DNA of 42,576 nucleotides from an uncultured Bacilli bacterium. Its GTDB lineage: Bacteria; Bacillota_I; Bacilli_A; RF39; UBA660. Location of the stretch: positions 1 to 42,576 of the forward strand of contig CAKOQK010000009.1 of assembly GCA_934101225.1 (NCBI GenBank), written 5' to 3'. A model generated the notes under the pieces. It searched no databases. It saw nothing but the letters and a program-made list of their open reading frames with translations, and was not told the DNA's origin. The translations under genes were made by a program, and so were the position numbers. This document shows, one piece after another, positions 8,150-17,308 of this stretch; within the stretch, counting starts at the first letter, position 1, and each line of letters starts with the position of its first letter.

Positions 8150-9004
8150 TTAACATTTTCTACCAATTTTCTCACCTAATTTAACAATTGTTTCAATGTC
8201 ATTTGCACTATTAAGTAAGATATCATCATCAATATCAATATTATTAATTATTAAAATTATAGTTGATGCTCCAAACTTAAAATAACCTTTTTCTTCACCT
8301 TTTCTAAATTCATAATTACTATGTTCGTTAACTATTTTACCTACCATTAAGGCACCTACTTCAATTTCAATTACATCGCTAAAAGTTTCAGTATGCAAGA
8401 TAGTCCACTCTCTTTCATTTTGAGTAAAGACTTTTAGATTATTGGTAGCAATTGGTCTTACTGTATGCAAAACTCCTTTTATGTGGTTATTTTCTTCTTG
8501 ATAGCCTGAGTCTATATATGAATATCTATGATAATCATCAACACATAAACGAAATACGAGAGCATACGCATTATCCATATCTAATTTCATATTAGAATCT
8601 ATAAGATCATTTAAAGTGTATTTTGAATTTTTAATATTAAACACTAAATCTTTAGTAAGCTTATATACTTTTAGCTTGGCATCACAAGGACTTATTAAAT
8701 TATATTTGTCTTCATCTATTTTTCTTTTACCTTCTTTTATTTTTCTGGTAAAAAATTCATTAAAAGATTTATAATCTTTCTTTTCATAATCATTCATATT
8801 AATATGATTAGTTTTAATGAATTTTGGAATCATATTTTTAGAAAAAATTGAGTTTTGATATAAACCAACTATTTTACTTATAAAAGGTAGTACGATTACT
8901 TTAAGAATAATTCGACCTAATTTAGTTGTATATAAAAATATATTTATTTTGTTTTCTTTAATAATAATTTGATTATTTAATCGATCTTTAACTTTATATT
9001 CCAC
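8150..9004 (-). CDS. psd: Phosphatidylserine decarboxylase proenzyme
   Basis: This membrane-associated enzyme turns phosphatidylserine into phosphatidylethanolamine. The 284 residues include the family triad segments: Asp in SPCDAKLKV (about 107-115), His in VDDYHRYS, and the self-cleavage site FGAST (about 245-249), where the Ser becomes the pyruvoyl group. The more usual motif is LGST or FGGST. No phosphatidylserine synthase gene is in the window. A stop-separated unit on both sides suggests its own transcript. Confidence 0.93.
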   Translation of the reverse strand: MEYKVKDRLNNQIIIKENKINIFLYTTKLGRIILKVIVLPFISKIVGLYQNSIFSKNMIPKFIKTNHINMNDYEKKDYKSFNEFFTRKIKEGKRKIDEDKYNLISPCDAKLKVYKLTKDLVFNIKNSKYTLNDLIDSNMKLDMDNAYALVFRLCVDDYHRYSYIDSGYQEENNHIKGVLHTVRPIATNNLKVFTQNEREWTILHTETFSDVIEIEVGALMVGKIVNEHSNYEFRKGEEKGYFKFGASTIILIINNIDIDDDILLNSANDIETIVKLGEKIGRKC

Positions 9005-9028
9005 ATTTCATCACATATTAAGTATATC

Positions 9029-9056
9029 AAAAAAAGAAGTATTATTCTACTTCTTA
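9029..9056 (-). terminator. Terminator after the 9047..9472 gene
   Basis: A 7-bp perfect stem (AGAAGTA and TACTTCT) with a 6-base loop, followed by seven T on the minus strand. It overlaps the stop codon of the gene before it. Confidence 0.85.
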
Positions 9057-9472
9057 TCTTTAACGGCTTTAACTGCTTTTTTAACATTAGTTGTTTTCTT
9101 TTTAATGTCTTTTGTTACTTTATCTTTTGTTTTTTTAACTTTTACTTCTAGTTCTTTTTTCATAGCTTCAATTTTAGAAAGTTCATTTCCGTAATTAATT
9201 ACTTCTTTCCAATAAAACATTTTTGCAAGTCCATATAAAGTAAGGGCAAGTCCTAAAACTACTATATCAGCCATAATATAATTTACGATGACGTCTTTGG
9301 CTAAAGGATTACTTATTCCATATAACATTAAGACTAAATAAAGCATAAGAGCTAAAAATCCAACTACTTGGGGCATCATGGAAAATAACCAAATTCTTTT
9401 GCCTATTACAGTGTTATTAAAATCTGATGCTAACTTCTCAATTTCTTCTTCATTCATTTTATAAACGTTCAT
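9047..9472 (-). CDS. Hypothetical two-helix membrane protein
   Basis: I do not recognise this 141-residue protein. It has a short N-terminal soluble part, two strong membrane segments (about 30-52 and 65-88), and a highly basic, low-complexity tail rich in KK, KV and KT steps (about 108-141) that probably faces the cytoplasm. It lies between spoIVB and psd, and its terminator shows transcription ends here. Confidence 0.6.
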   Translation of the reverse strand: MNVYKMNEEEIEKLASDFNNTVIGKRIWLFSMMPQVVGFLALMLYLVLMLYGISNPLAKDVIVNYIMADIVVLGLALTLYGLAKMFYWKEVINYGNELSKIEAMKKELEVKVKKTKDKVTKDIKKKTTNVKKAVKAVKDKK

Positions 9473-9532
9473 ACAATTTCTACTCCTCTTCTACTATTAA
9501 TAATTTTATCATAATAAATGGCAAAGATAAAG

Positions 9533-10513
9533 TTAACTATTATAATTTTTTAAAAGTTTTTCGCCTTCTTCTAACATATTGGTAATTAAAATACCATAAC
9601 CAGTAGATGGATTATCAATAATTACATGAGTTACTGCTCCTATTATTTTGTTATCTTGAATTATAGGTGAGCCACTCATTCCTTGAACAACTCCACCGGT
9701 TTTATTTAAAAGTTCTGTACTTATGATTTTAAAATGAATATTTTTAATATCGTTATTATTGACTCTATCTATATCTATTTCAAAATCTTCTTCTTTATTT
9801 CCATTAATAACGGTTCTAATATAGGCTTTTCCTGCTTTAATATCATGGTGCTTACCTACTTCTAAGACTTTTTTATCACTTATATCAGATTTATATATTC
9901 CATAAATTCCTTTATTAGTGTTGCTTGTTACAGTGCCATAATTAATATTTGGATAAAATTTAGCATTTTTAGTTCCAGCCATTCCTTTAACTGATTTATC
10001 TATGGTTGTTATGGATGTTTTAAAGATAGAACCTGTTTTAACTTCAATTAATTTATTTGTGGTAGTTTCAATTATTTCGTGACCTAATGCCCCATAAATT
10101 TTAGTTTCAGGATCAATATATGATAATGTGCCAATACCCGTAATACGATCTTTAACATATAAACCCGTCTTATAATTTCCATCAATATTTTCTAAAGTAA
10201 ATTCTTTATTTATTTCTTTATTATCTCTTGTTATTGTCATATTAACTTTATTATCATTAATATTTTTAGAAATTAAATCTACCATTTCATCAATATTATA
10301 TACGTTTGATCCATTTATTTTAGTTATGATATCTCCTACCTTTAAATTATTGTTATTAAGTTTACCGTTTACTCTATAGAATCCAATAACGATTATGCCA
10401 TTATTTTTAACTTCGATTCCAAGAGTTTGCCCTCCTGGTATAATTTTATCTGAATAAGCAAAAATATTTAAAGGCATGAGCGTTAATATTAACAAAATTA
10501 AGTATTTTTTCAT
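9533..10513 (-). CDS. spoIVB: SpoIVB serine peptidase (S55)
   Basis: In B. subtilis this forespore-made protease crosses into the intermembrane space and triggers pro-SigK processing by cleaving SpoIVFA. The 326 residues show a signal/anchor segment (about 3-20), a PDZ domain (about 30-105, with LKVGDIITKINGSNV) and the S55 peptidase domain. His145 in ALGHEI and Ser280 in QGMSGSPI fit the catalytic positions. Its presence together with spoIVFA and spoIVFB suggests the whole SigK checkpoint is kept. It is shorter than the B. subtilis protein (about 425) because the N-terminal region is reduced. Confidence 0.93.
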   Translation of the reverse strand: MKKYLILLILTLMPLNIFAYSDKIIPGGQTLGIEVKNNGIIVIGFYRVNGKLNNNNLKVGDIITKINGSNVYNIDEMVDLISKNINDNKVNMTITRDNKEINKEFTLENIDGNYKTGLYVKDRITGIGTLSYIDPETKIYGALGHEIIETTTNKLIEVKTGSIFKTSITTIDKSVKGMAGTKNAKFYPNINYGTVTSNTNKGIYGIYKSDISDKKVLEVGKHHDIKAGKAYIRTVINGNKEEDFEIDIDRVNNNDIKNIHFKIISTELLNKTGGVVQGMSGSPIIQDNKIIGAVTHVIIDNPSTGYGILITNMLEEGEKLLKNYNS

Positions 10514-10545
10514 CTATATCACCAATATTATTTTGCGCTTAAAAG

Positions 10546-10575
10546 ATATAAAAAAACATCCATTTATTGGATATT
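10546..10575 (-). terminator. Terminator of the kinase-like gene
   Basis: ATCCA and TGGAT form a stem with a 5-base loop, followed on the minus strand by a run of seven T. It lies just after the stop at 10587. Confidence 0.75.
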
Positions 10576-10586
10576 TAATGTATTTT

Positions 10587-11321
10587 TTATCTTAATTTCT
10601 TTTCTAATTTATCTAAATTAATAAATGCATCTTCTAAACTATCAGGCATAGCATAATAAGAAGTGATTCCAATTCTTTTATTTACAAGATTAATCATTTT
10701 ATAAAAATTATACAGTGATTTTGCTAAAGCATTTTTATCATCAAACTTAACTAGGTCAGGCTCAAAATCAATTAATTGTACATTTAGTGAATCATCAACT
10801 AAAAAGTTTTTAGCATGTATATCAATATAAGCAATTCCTTTACTATGAAGTTCTGACAAGATAATTAAACATTTACGATATAATTCTAGTAATTCTTTAA
10901 TAGTTACTTCTTCTTTTATTTCATATAACTGACTAGAAGTTTCATAATAAGGGATTTTTTGACCGATAATTTTTCCATCTAACGTAACAACACCTAGTGG
11001 AAAAGAAGTACGTTTAACTCGTTCTTGAAAATTCTGCAATTTTGATATAAGTTTTTCATCTTGATATCCATTAAAATTAGGATCATAAAAGCATTTATAG
11101 ATTCTTAAAGCAATATTTGGATCAAAAGAAGATTTATAAATATATACTCCTTCATCATTTATATCCATGCTACTTCGTTTAAAATTATCATTTACTTCTC
11201 TGTTAGTTTCATTAACAAGCGTTCCTAATTGACCAAATATATCATCTGATGTATAAGCTACTTCACTTATATTAGGATACAATATTCCATTTTTATCAAT
11301 AAATTTATCTCTTATTTCCAT
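10587..11321 (-). CDS. Protein-kinase-like protein
   Basis: This is a 244-residue protein with an eukaryotic-like kinase fold. The catalytic-loop segment reads HSKGIAYIDIHAKNFLV (the HxD-x-x-x-x-N pattern with Asp and Asn) and is followed by a metal-binding segment LIDFEPD, where DFG has become DFE. A short N-lobe holds YIYKSSFDPNIALRIYK, a possible ATP-lysine strand. The start at 11321 is chosen because AGGAGGAATAATAATT precedes it. The longer frame to 11366 has no ribosome site. The substrate is unknown. Distant relation to aminoglycoside or choline kinases is possible. Confidence 0.7.
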   Translation of the reverse strand: MEIRDKFIDKNGILYPNISEVAYTSDDIFGQLGTLVNETNREVNDNFKRSSMDINDEGVYIYKSSFDPNIALRIYKCFYDPNFNGYQDEKLISKLQNFQERVKRTSFPLGVVTLDGKIIGQKIPYYETSSQLYEIKEEVTIKELLELYRKCLIILSELHSKGIAYIDIHAKNFLVDDSLNVQLIDFEPDLVKFDDKNALAKSLYNFYKMINLVNKRIGITSYYAMPDSLEDAFINLDKLEKKLR

Positions 11322-11404
11322 AATTATTATTCCTCCAGATGAAATAAAATAACATATTTTTAGCAAATTTTCAAGTAAACAGCATATTTTTATTTTTCAA
11401 TTTT

Positions 11405-11776
11405 TTAATTAATATTTCTATAAATTCCAAATAAAATCATAAGTATTAGAATTATAAAACTAATGTTATGTTCAATATTTTTAATCTTATTGGGTTTATC
11501 TATAACATAGCAATAGTTTAAGTATAGATAATAAACTGTAAAAGGAATTATTAAAATAGTTACTAAAGCATTATAATTAAAAGCACTTTGAATATCTAAA
11601 TTAATTAAAGAAAATAAACATCTGGTTATACCACATCCAGGACAATCTAGTCCTGTAATTAGTTTAAATATACATGGTACGCCAACATTAAAGGTAATAT
11701 AAACTTTATAATATAAAAATAAGAGTAGTACTAATCCTATATTTATTAATACTACTTTTTTTAATCTAGTTTCCAA
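11405..11776 (-). CDS. DUF2752 membrane protein, TTG start
   Basis: A 123-residue membrane protein with three hydrophobic segments and the DUF2752 signature CPGCGITRCLFSLINLD (about residues 44-60). The family is widespread and uncharacterised, and its cysteines could bind a metal or form disulphides. The start is TTG at 11776, eleven bases inside the end of the preceding zinc-ribbon gene. No in-frame ATG exists before the first membrane helix, so translational coupling is likely. Confidence 0.75.
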   Translation of the reverse strand: METRLKKVVLINIGLVLLLFLYYKVYITFNVGVPCIFKLITGLDCPGCGITRCLFSLINLDIQSAFNYNALVTILIIPFTVYYLYLNYCYVIDKPNKIKNIEHNISFIILILMILFGIYRNIN

Positions 11777-12227
11777 ATTTATTTAAATCACTTTGAATTA
11801 AAATTAAGTTTATTAAATCGCCTTTAATTATTGACAAAATCATATAAATTATTGAATTATCATTAATATCTTTGCCATTTTCTTGTCCTAAATTATATAA
11901 TTTTCTACCCATATCATAATTCCAATAAACTAAATATAATCCACAAGTTAATATTGATAATAACACAACTGTAACTCCTGAAGTAGTATAATCTTCTCTT
12001 AAATTATTAATATCATCAGTAATTTCTGCTATCCAATAAAGACCATAAATTCCACAAGTAATAACTGTTAAAATAATTTGAGTAGCAATATCTCTTTTAT
12101 TAATTTTAATATTATTTAATTCTTCATTTTTAATTTCTTTAGCTTCTTTTTCTATTTTTTTACCACAATTTGAACAATAAATATCCTTACTTTTTATTTC
12201 TTTACCACAATTTGAACAATATTTCAT
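11766..12227 (-). CDS. Zinc-ribbon DUF4234 membrane protein
   Basis: The 153 residues begin with a double-CxxC zinc ribbon (KYCSNCGKEIKSKDIYCSNC, residues 2-21). A DUF4234-like membrane part follows, with the repeated pattern ILTVITCGIYGLYWI and LLSILTCGLYLVYW (about 52-110). Membrane zinc-ribbon proteins of this type are common in gut Firmicutes and their function is unknown. The gene follows xseB by one base and overlaps the DUF2752 gene, so all belong to the nusB-xseA-xseB transcript. Confidence 0.75.
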   Translation of the reverse strand: MKYCSNCGKEIKSKDIYCSNCGKKIEKEAKEIKNEELNNIKINKRDIATQIILTVITCGIYGLYWIAEITDDINNLREDYTTSGVTVVLLSILTCGLYLVYWNYDMGRKLYNLGQENGKDINDNSIIYMILSIIKGDLINLILIQSDLNKFGN

Positions 12228-12229
12228 AT

Positions 12230-12448
12230 TTATTCCTCCACTTTAAAATCTTTTTCTTCGCCGTTATCCATTAATATTTTATTAACAGATTCGGTTGCTT
12301 TAGTTAATTTATCCCCGCATATTTTAGCAAGCTTCATAGCTTCACTATAAGTTTCAATAGATGAATCTAAATCAATTTCCCCATTTTCTAATTTTTTAAC
12401 ATTCATTTCAAGTTCACTCATTAAATCTTCAAATTTTTTATCTTCCAT
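12230..12448 (-). CDS. xseB: Exodeoxyribonuclease VII small subunit
   Basis: A 72-residue helical protein with the XseB pattern FEDLMSELEMNVKKLENGEI and LDSSIETYSEAMKL. Several copies bind each XseA in the nuclease, which degrades single-stranded DNA to oligonucleotides. It sits 2 bases after xseA. Confidence 0.95.
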   Translation of the reverse strand: MEDKKFEDLMSELEMNVKKLENGEIDLDSSIETYSEAMKLAKICGDKLTKATESVNKILMDNGEEKDFKVEE

Positions 12449-12450
12449 AA

Positions 12451-13716
12451 TTATTCTATCCCTTCAACTTTCGCATTTATTTTACCTTTAGATAATCTTA
12501 TATTAATATTATCTCCTACTTTTAATTTATCACTATCTTTAATTATTTCGTCATCCTTAGAAACTACTGAATATCCTTTAGATAATATACTTAAAGGATT
12601 AAGTAATTCTAATTTATTTAATAGTAAATTATATTTATGATATTTTTCTTTAAATAATTCTTCCGGATTACATAGTATACGATTATTCTTTAAATTTTCA
12701 TATTTAGTTTTATTAATTTCAATTTTATTTGTAATATAATTATTTAACCTGTCTATCAAATCATTTAATTTTTGTTCTTTAATTTCATAAATATTAAGTG
12801 GATTAGTTAAAACATAAGACGATTTTACTTTATCTAAAACATTTTGATAATTTTTAATTTTAGTATTAATTATATTAGTACTTCTTAATTTATATTGAGT
12901 AATTAAATTAAGTAAGTCACTCATATTAGGTACTGCCATTTCAGCAGCGCCAGTTGGTGTTGGTGCTCTTAAATCAGCAACAAAATCAGCAATTGTAAAA
13001 TCTATTTCATGACCTACTGCGCTTATTATAGGTATTCTAGAGTTATAAATTGCATCTGCAACTACTTTCTCATTAAACGCCCACAAATCTTCATAAGATC
13101 CACCACCACGACCAACTATTAATAAATCAATATCATCATACTCATTTGCTTTATTAATTTGTCTTACAATATCATCTTTAGCAAGATCTCCTTGAACTAA
13201 ACAAGGAAATAATAAAGTTTCACATATTGGATATCTTCTTTTAATTGTACTTAATATATCTTTAATAGCTGCTCCAGTTGGTGCTGTAACAATTCCAATT
13301 TTTTTAGGATATTTTGGTAACTTCTTTTTATGTTCTTCATTAAAATAACCAAGTTCACTAAGTTCTTTCTTTAAAGCCTCAAACATTAAATAAAGATTAC
13401 CTAATCCATCATTAGTCATCTCTTCTACATAAATTTGATATTGTCCAGTTGGTGGATATAATGAAACCTTACCACAAACAAGAACCTTCATTCCATCTTC
13501 AGGAGCAAAATTTAACTTAGATGCATTAAAAGAAAACATAACCGCATTTATTCTTGATTCTTCATCTTTTAAAGTAAAATACAAATGTCCTCTAGTATGT
13601 CCTTTAAAATTAGATACCTCACCCTTTAAATAAACTTTTTGAATATTAGGATCAGTATCAAATTTATTTTTAAGATATCTATTTAAAGTACCTACTGTAA
13701 TATATCTTCTTTCCAT
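12451..13716 (-). CDS. xseA: Exodeoxyribonuclease VII large subunit
   Basis: This is the catalytic subunit of exonuclease VII. The 421 residues show the N-terminal OB-fold (about 5-100, VYLKGEVSNFKGHTRGHLYF) and the catalytic core (about 130-320) with the motifs IGIVTAPTGAAIKDIL, DLLIVGRGGGSYEDLWAFN, PIISAVGHEIDFTIADFVAD and LRAPTPTGAAE. A coiled-coil and a short C-terminal domain with LSKGYSVV follow. Its ATG shares one base with the nusB stop. Confidence 0.97.
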   Translation of the reverse strand: MERRYITVGTLNRYLKNKFDTDPNIQKVYLKGEVSNFKGHTRGHLYFTLKDEESRINAVMFSFNASKLNFAPEDGMKVLVCGKVSLYPPTGQYQIYVEEMTNDGLGNLYLMFEALKKELSELGYFNEEHKKKLPKYPKKIGIVTAPTGAAIKDILSTIKRRYPICETLLFPCLVQGDLAKDDIVRQINKANEYDDIDLLIVGRGGGSYEDLWAFNEKVVADAIYNSRIPIISAVGHEIDFTIADFVADLRAPTPTGAAEMAVPNMSDLLNLITQYKLRSTNIINTKIKNYQNVLDKVKSSYVLTNPLNIYEIKEQKLNDLIDRLNNYITNKIEINKTKYENLKNNRILCNPEELFKEKYHKYNLLLNKLELLNPLSILSKGYSVVSKDDEIIKDSDKLKVGDNINIRLSKGKINAKVEGIE

Positions 13717-14108
13717 TACTCGTTAATAATCCTATCTAAACAAGCATTAATCATCTTTCTAACTGCATCATCACTATATTTCTTAGCAAGTTCTAAAGCT
13801 TCATTAATAACTACGATATTAGGTGTATCCATATATTTTATTTCATATATAGCCATTCTAAGAATAGCTCCACCCGTTAAATCCAGTCTATCAATTGTCC
13901 AATCTTTTAAATATTCATTGGCGATATTTGTAAGTTCATCAAAGTTTGTTACTACTCCATAAACCATATCTTTAACAAACTCATTATCTATCTCAACATT
14001 TTCTTTAATAACTTCATCAACGTTATAACTCATTTTATTATTCTTATATAAAGTTATTTGATAAATAATAGTCATTATTTTTTCTCTTAATTCACTTCTA
14101 CTTGCCAT
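13716..14108 (-). CDS. nusB: NusB transcription antitermination factor
   Basis: NusB acts with NusE (S10) on the boxA of rRNA transcripts. The 130-residue helical protein has the expected length and the segments ELREKIMTIIYQI and LTGGAILRMAIYEIKYMDTP, then NEALELAKKYSDDAVRKMINACLD. It begins the nusB-xseA-xseB operon, the normal Firmicutes order without folD. Confidence 0.94.
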   Translation of the reverse strand: MASRSELREKIMTIIYQITLYKNNKMSYNVDEVIKENVEIDNEFVKDMVYGVVTNFDELTNIANEYLKDWTIDRLDLTGGAILRMAIYEIKYMDTPNIVVINEALELAKKYSDDAVRKMINACLDRIINE

Positions 14109-14217
14109 ATATAAAACCTCTTTCTTAGGTAATTATACCACGTCTAAATTAAATAATATATAATAAAATATCATACATTTGTTAAATATTAATTCTTTAT
14201 GTATGAAATTCCTATTA

Positions 14218-14263
14218 TATAAAAAAGAAATATTAGTTATCTTTTATCTTTAATATTTCTTTT
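14218..14263 (-). terminator. Terminator of the 14264..15055 gene
   Basis: A long A/T-rich inverted repeat, AAAAGAAATATTA and its complement TAATATTTCTTTT, spaced by about 15 bases and followed by T-rich sequence on the minus strand. Confidence 0.75.
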
Positions 14264-15055
14264 CTAATTATTTTTTTCTTTAATCATTATAAGTGATTTT
14301 TCAGTACGTTTACTTTCTTCACTTAAACATTTATTAATGATAATTTCTAATTTATTAATTCCGTTTTTATATTTATATAAAACTTCTTCAATATTAATAT
14401 TTAATAATGAAGCTATTTCTTCAAATTTAAAAGTTCTTCCTTTAAATAAGCCTAACACTAAACCGATAATTATTGTTTCTTCACTAGTTAATGAATTAAA
14501 ATTTAAATTAGAATTATTTAGTATTGAATATAAATTAAAATCTTTTAAATTTTGGTCATTTAATCTAGCAAGTTCATTAATTACATTAAAATTATTGATT
14601 CCTTGAAACATATCAGTAATAATATTTTTTAATGTATCTTCATTTAAAACTTTTCCGAATTGAATAAATAAACTAGATTCAAATTCTAAATTAGAACCAT
14701 TAATATTCCACTTAACAGGTCTAATTTCTAGCCAATTACGTTTATTATTATCCGAACTATTTACACATATATACTTAATATTGTTATACATTATAACAGG
14801 ATACTTATTAAATTTAACTTTCCCACTTAATGAATTTTGTGGAATATTATAAAATTCATTAGTTATATGCTTACCGCCTTTTTTATTTAACTTTGATTGT
14901 GTCATACTATCTGTAATAACTAAAGGATATTCACCTAAATAAACAAAGTTTTTATTTCCTATAAAAGGTTTAATCAAATTCATTAAATTATCACTAATTT
15001 CTAACACTAATTTATGATTATCATCTTCCAAATAAACGTTTTTAATATAATTCAT
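14264..15055 (-). CDS. Unknown protein with sigma-4-like helix-turn-helix
   Basis: This 263-residue protein is not recognised. The N-terminal two thirds look like a soluble beta-rich domain with a WLEIRPVKWNI segment, similar in flavour to repeats seen in surface-protein domains of related bacteria. The C-terminal part (about 180-240) resembles region 4 of sigma factors: LTSEETIIIGLVLGLF, then FKFEEIASLLNINIEEVLYK. A DNA-binding regulator is plausible. The ATG at 15055 follows AAAGGAAG; the longer frame to 15091 lacks a site. It lies 59 bases downstream of the penicillin-binding protein gene. Confidence 0.6.
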   Translation of the reverse strand: MNYIKNVYLEDDNHKLVLEISDNLMNLIKPFIGNKNFVYLGEYPLVITDSMTQSKLNKKGGKHITNEFYNIPQNSLSGKVKFNKYPVIMYNNIKYICVNSSDNNKRNWLEIRPVKWNINGSNLEFESSLFIQFGKVLNEDTLKNIITDMFQGINNFNVINELARLNDQNLKDFNLYSILNNSNLNFNSLTSEETIIIGLVLGLFKGRTFKFEEIASLLNINIEEVLYKYKNGINKLEIIINKCLSEESKRTEKSLIMIKEKNN

Positions 15056-15114
15056 AATAACACTTCCTTTAAACCTCACATATAATAACACTATTATGAA
15101 TTATTTACTAGTTT

Positions 15115-17019
15115 TTATTTCAAATTATTATAAACATTCTCACTAACCTTCTTAGCAACATGAGCATTTATTGGATATTTATAAGAACTAATACTATTTT
15201 GATATTTAATATTTGGGCTTACTATAACTAAAGAAAATTTAGGTTTTTCTATTGGAGCATACATAACATATGATGTATTTATTACGCTGACAGAGCCTAA
15301 CATAGCTTCTGCTGTTCCTGTTTTACCAGCTGACGTAAACTTATGATTAGTATAATAATACCCAGTTCCACTTTTATTTACTTCCATAAAGCCTTCTCTA
15401 ATTCGATTTAAATAATAATCACTAACTGGTACATCATTATATACTTCATTTACATTTTCATAATAAATACTTCCATCATTATTTAAAACATATTTAAGTA
15501 AAGACATTCTTCTTCTTTTTCCACTTGCAATAGTGTTAATATAACTAGCAAGCTGAATAGGAGTATACGTATCATACTGGCCTATTGAATAATTAAGAAG
15601 TAAATCACTTGATACAATATTTCCCTTAACTCCATTAGATTCTTTATTTAAATCAATATTAGTTAAAGTTCCTAAACCATAATCTTTAAATACATTACGA
15701 TATTTATTAAAATCTTCATCGCTAGCCAATAATTTCATATTTCTTACATATTCATTACCAGTTGCTTTAATCGCAATCAAATATTGAAAATAATTACTAC
15801 TCATTCTTAAGGCTTCAATATCATCTAAATAGCCTAAATCTTTCCAAGAACATTTTTCTCTTTGGGAAAACAATTTAACACAAGCATCTCTAACTTTAAA
15901 ATTTTCATCAATTAAATTATATTTATAACCTACTGAAATAGATGCGCCTTTAACTACACTACCAACCGCATATGAATCTAATACTGTATTATAAGAATAA
16001 TCAACAAATGTGTTATTACTATTAATTTTTTTACCTACTAAAGATATTATTTCTCCATTATTTGGATCACTAACTATTAAATAAGATTTATCAAAATATT
16101 TCGAATTAGGTGCTTTCTTAGCAAGAATCATCTCTGACTCTAATATTTGTTCAGCTTCTTTTTGAATATTAATATCAATAGATAAGACAAGATCTTTTCC
16201 CTTTTCATAATTATTTACTAATTCTAAATAACCATTTTTTCTTTTATATTTAGCCTTAGTTCCTTTTAAATAATCATCATAAATATATTCTAAATTGCTT
16301 ATTCCCACCCTATCATTTAAATTATATCCTTTATTTAAGTAATGCTTCTTTAATTCTAAAGGAATACCTTGTTTACTACTAGAAACATTACCAAACACAA
16401 GTCTTAAAGTATCACCATAAGGATAAGTTCTTTCCCAAGTAATGTCAGTTCTTATCCCTTTAATTTTTGCTTTATTAATATTAATATATTCTTCATCACT
16501 AATATCATATTTAATTATTTTATCTTCATAAGAATAACCATTAGTAAATAAATAATATAAATAGGCTTCTTTTTTATCAAGTTCGCTAATCATCTCATCT
16601 GTAACTAAATTAATTTTTTCTTCTAATAAATCTTTACTACTAATTTTTCTTTCTTTATATTTGTTTATAACCTCATTAGATACTAAACTATCAACATAAT
16701 TTTTATTATTAATATAATAATAATATTTTAACTTATTGATGCTTATATTAGGTTCAATATCAATTATATTTTTTAATTTACTACAACTTTCAATAATATC
16801 TTTTTCACTTAATTCATAAGTATTTGCAACAATAACCTTAACTTGTTTATTATCAACTAATATATTCCCATTTACATCTAATATTCTTCCTCTAGGCGCA
16901 GTTAAACCATAAACATATCCTTCTTCGGCTTCATACTTGTTATTCATATTATAAGAATATATTTGAAACACTGATATTAAAACTACTATTATAAATAGAT
17001 ATATTATTTTATTTTTCAT
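15115..17019 (-). CDS. Class B penicillin-binding protein (transpeptidase)
   Basis: A membrane-anchored peptidoglycan cross-linking enzyme. The 634 residues contain an N-terminal helix (about 4-22), the class B signature APRGRILDVNG (41-51), a dimerisation domain, and a transpeptidase domain with all three active-site motifs: SVVK (354-357), SSN (407-409) and KTG (566-568). The family includes FtsI, SpoVD and PBP2 (MrdA); the sequence alone does not decide which. There is no PASTA domain and no clear ribosome site before the ATG. It is divergent from the single plus-strand gene, sharing a 43-base gap. Confidence 0.92.
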   Translation of the reverse strand: MKNKIIYLFIIVVLISVFQIYSYNMNNKYEAEEGYVYGLTAPRGRILDVNGNILVDNKQVKVIVANTYELSEKDIIESCSKLKNIIDIEPNISINKLKYYYYINNKNYVDSLVSNEVINKYKERKISSKDLLEEKINLVTDEMISELDKKEAYLYYLFTNGYSYEDKIIKYDISDEEYININKAKIKGIRTDITWERTYPYGDTLRLVFGNVSSSKQGIPLELKKHYLNKGYNLNDRVGISNLEYIYDDYLKGTKAKYKRKNGYLELVNNYEKGKDLVLSIDINIQKEAEQILESEMILAKKAPNSKYFDKSYLIVSDPNNGEIISLVGKKINSNNTFVDYSYNTVLDSYAVGSVVKGASISVGYKYNLIDENFKVRDACVKLFSQREKCSWKDLGYLDDIEALRMSSNYFQYLIAIKATGNEYVRNMKLLASDEDFNKYRNVFKDYGLGTLTNIDLNKESNGVKGNIVSSDLLLNYSIGQYDTYTPIQLASYINTIASGKRRRMSLLKYVLNNDGSIYYENVNEVYNDVPVSDYYLNRIREGFMEVNKSGTGYYYTNHKFTSAGKTGTAEAMLGSVSVINTSYVMYAPIEKPKFSLVIVSPNIKYQNSISSYKYPINAHVAKKVSENVYNNLK

Positions 17020-17062
17020 AATATTATTATGGATTAAAACATAAAATATATAGGGTGAATTT

Positions 17063-17308
17063 ATGAATATTGTTGATATTTATATGAATAATTTAAGAAA
17101 AGAAGATATAATAAATTTTGCATTAAAAAAAGACATAAGACTTTCTAACGAAGAATTAGACTTTACTTATGACTTTATTAAAACACACTATAAAGAAATA
17201 ATGAAAGATAAGTACAAATATAATTTTAAAGATTATGAAAATAGATTTTCTAAAGAAAATGCTGAAAAAATAAACAAATTAATTAGTGAATATATTAACT
17301 ATTTATAA
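17063..17308 (+). CDS. DUF2624-like small protein (YqfT type)
   Basis: The only convincing plus-strand gene. The 81-residue charged helical protein begins MNIVDIYMNNLRKEDIINFA and has the segment SNEELDFTYDFIKTHYKEI. This fits the DUF2624 family, whose B. subtilis member YqfT is encoded near nfo. Here it converges on nfo, and the two overlap by 14 bases at their 3' ends. AGGGTGA precedes the ATG. Function is unknown. Confidence 0.7.
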   Translation: MNIVDIYMNNLRKEDIINFALKKDIRLSNEELDFTYDFIKTHYKEIMKDKYKYNFKDYENRFSKENAEKINKLISEYINYL

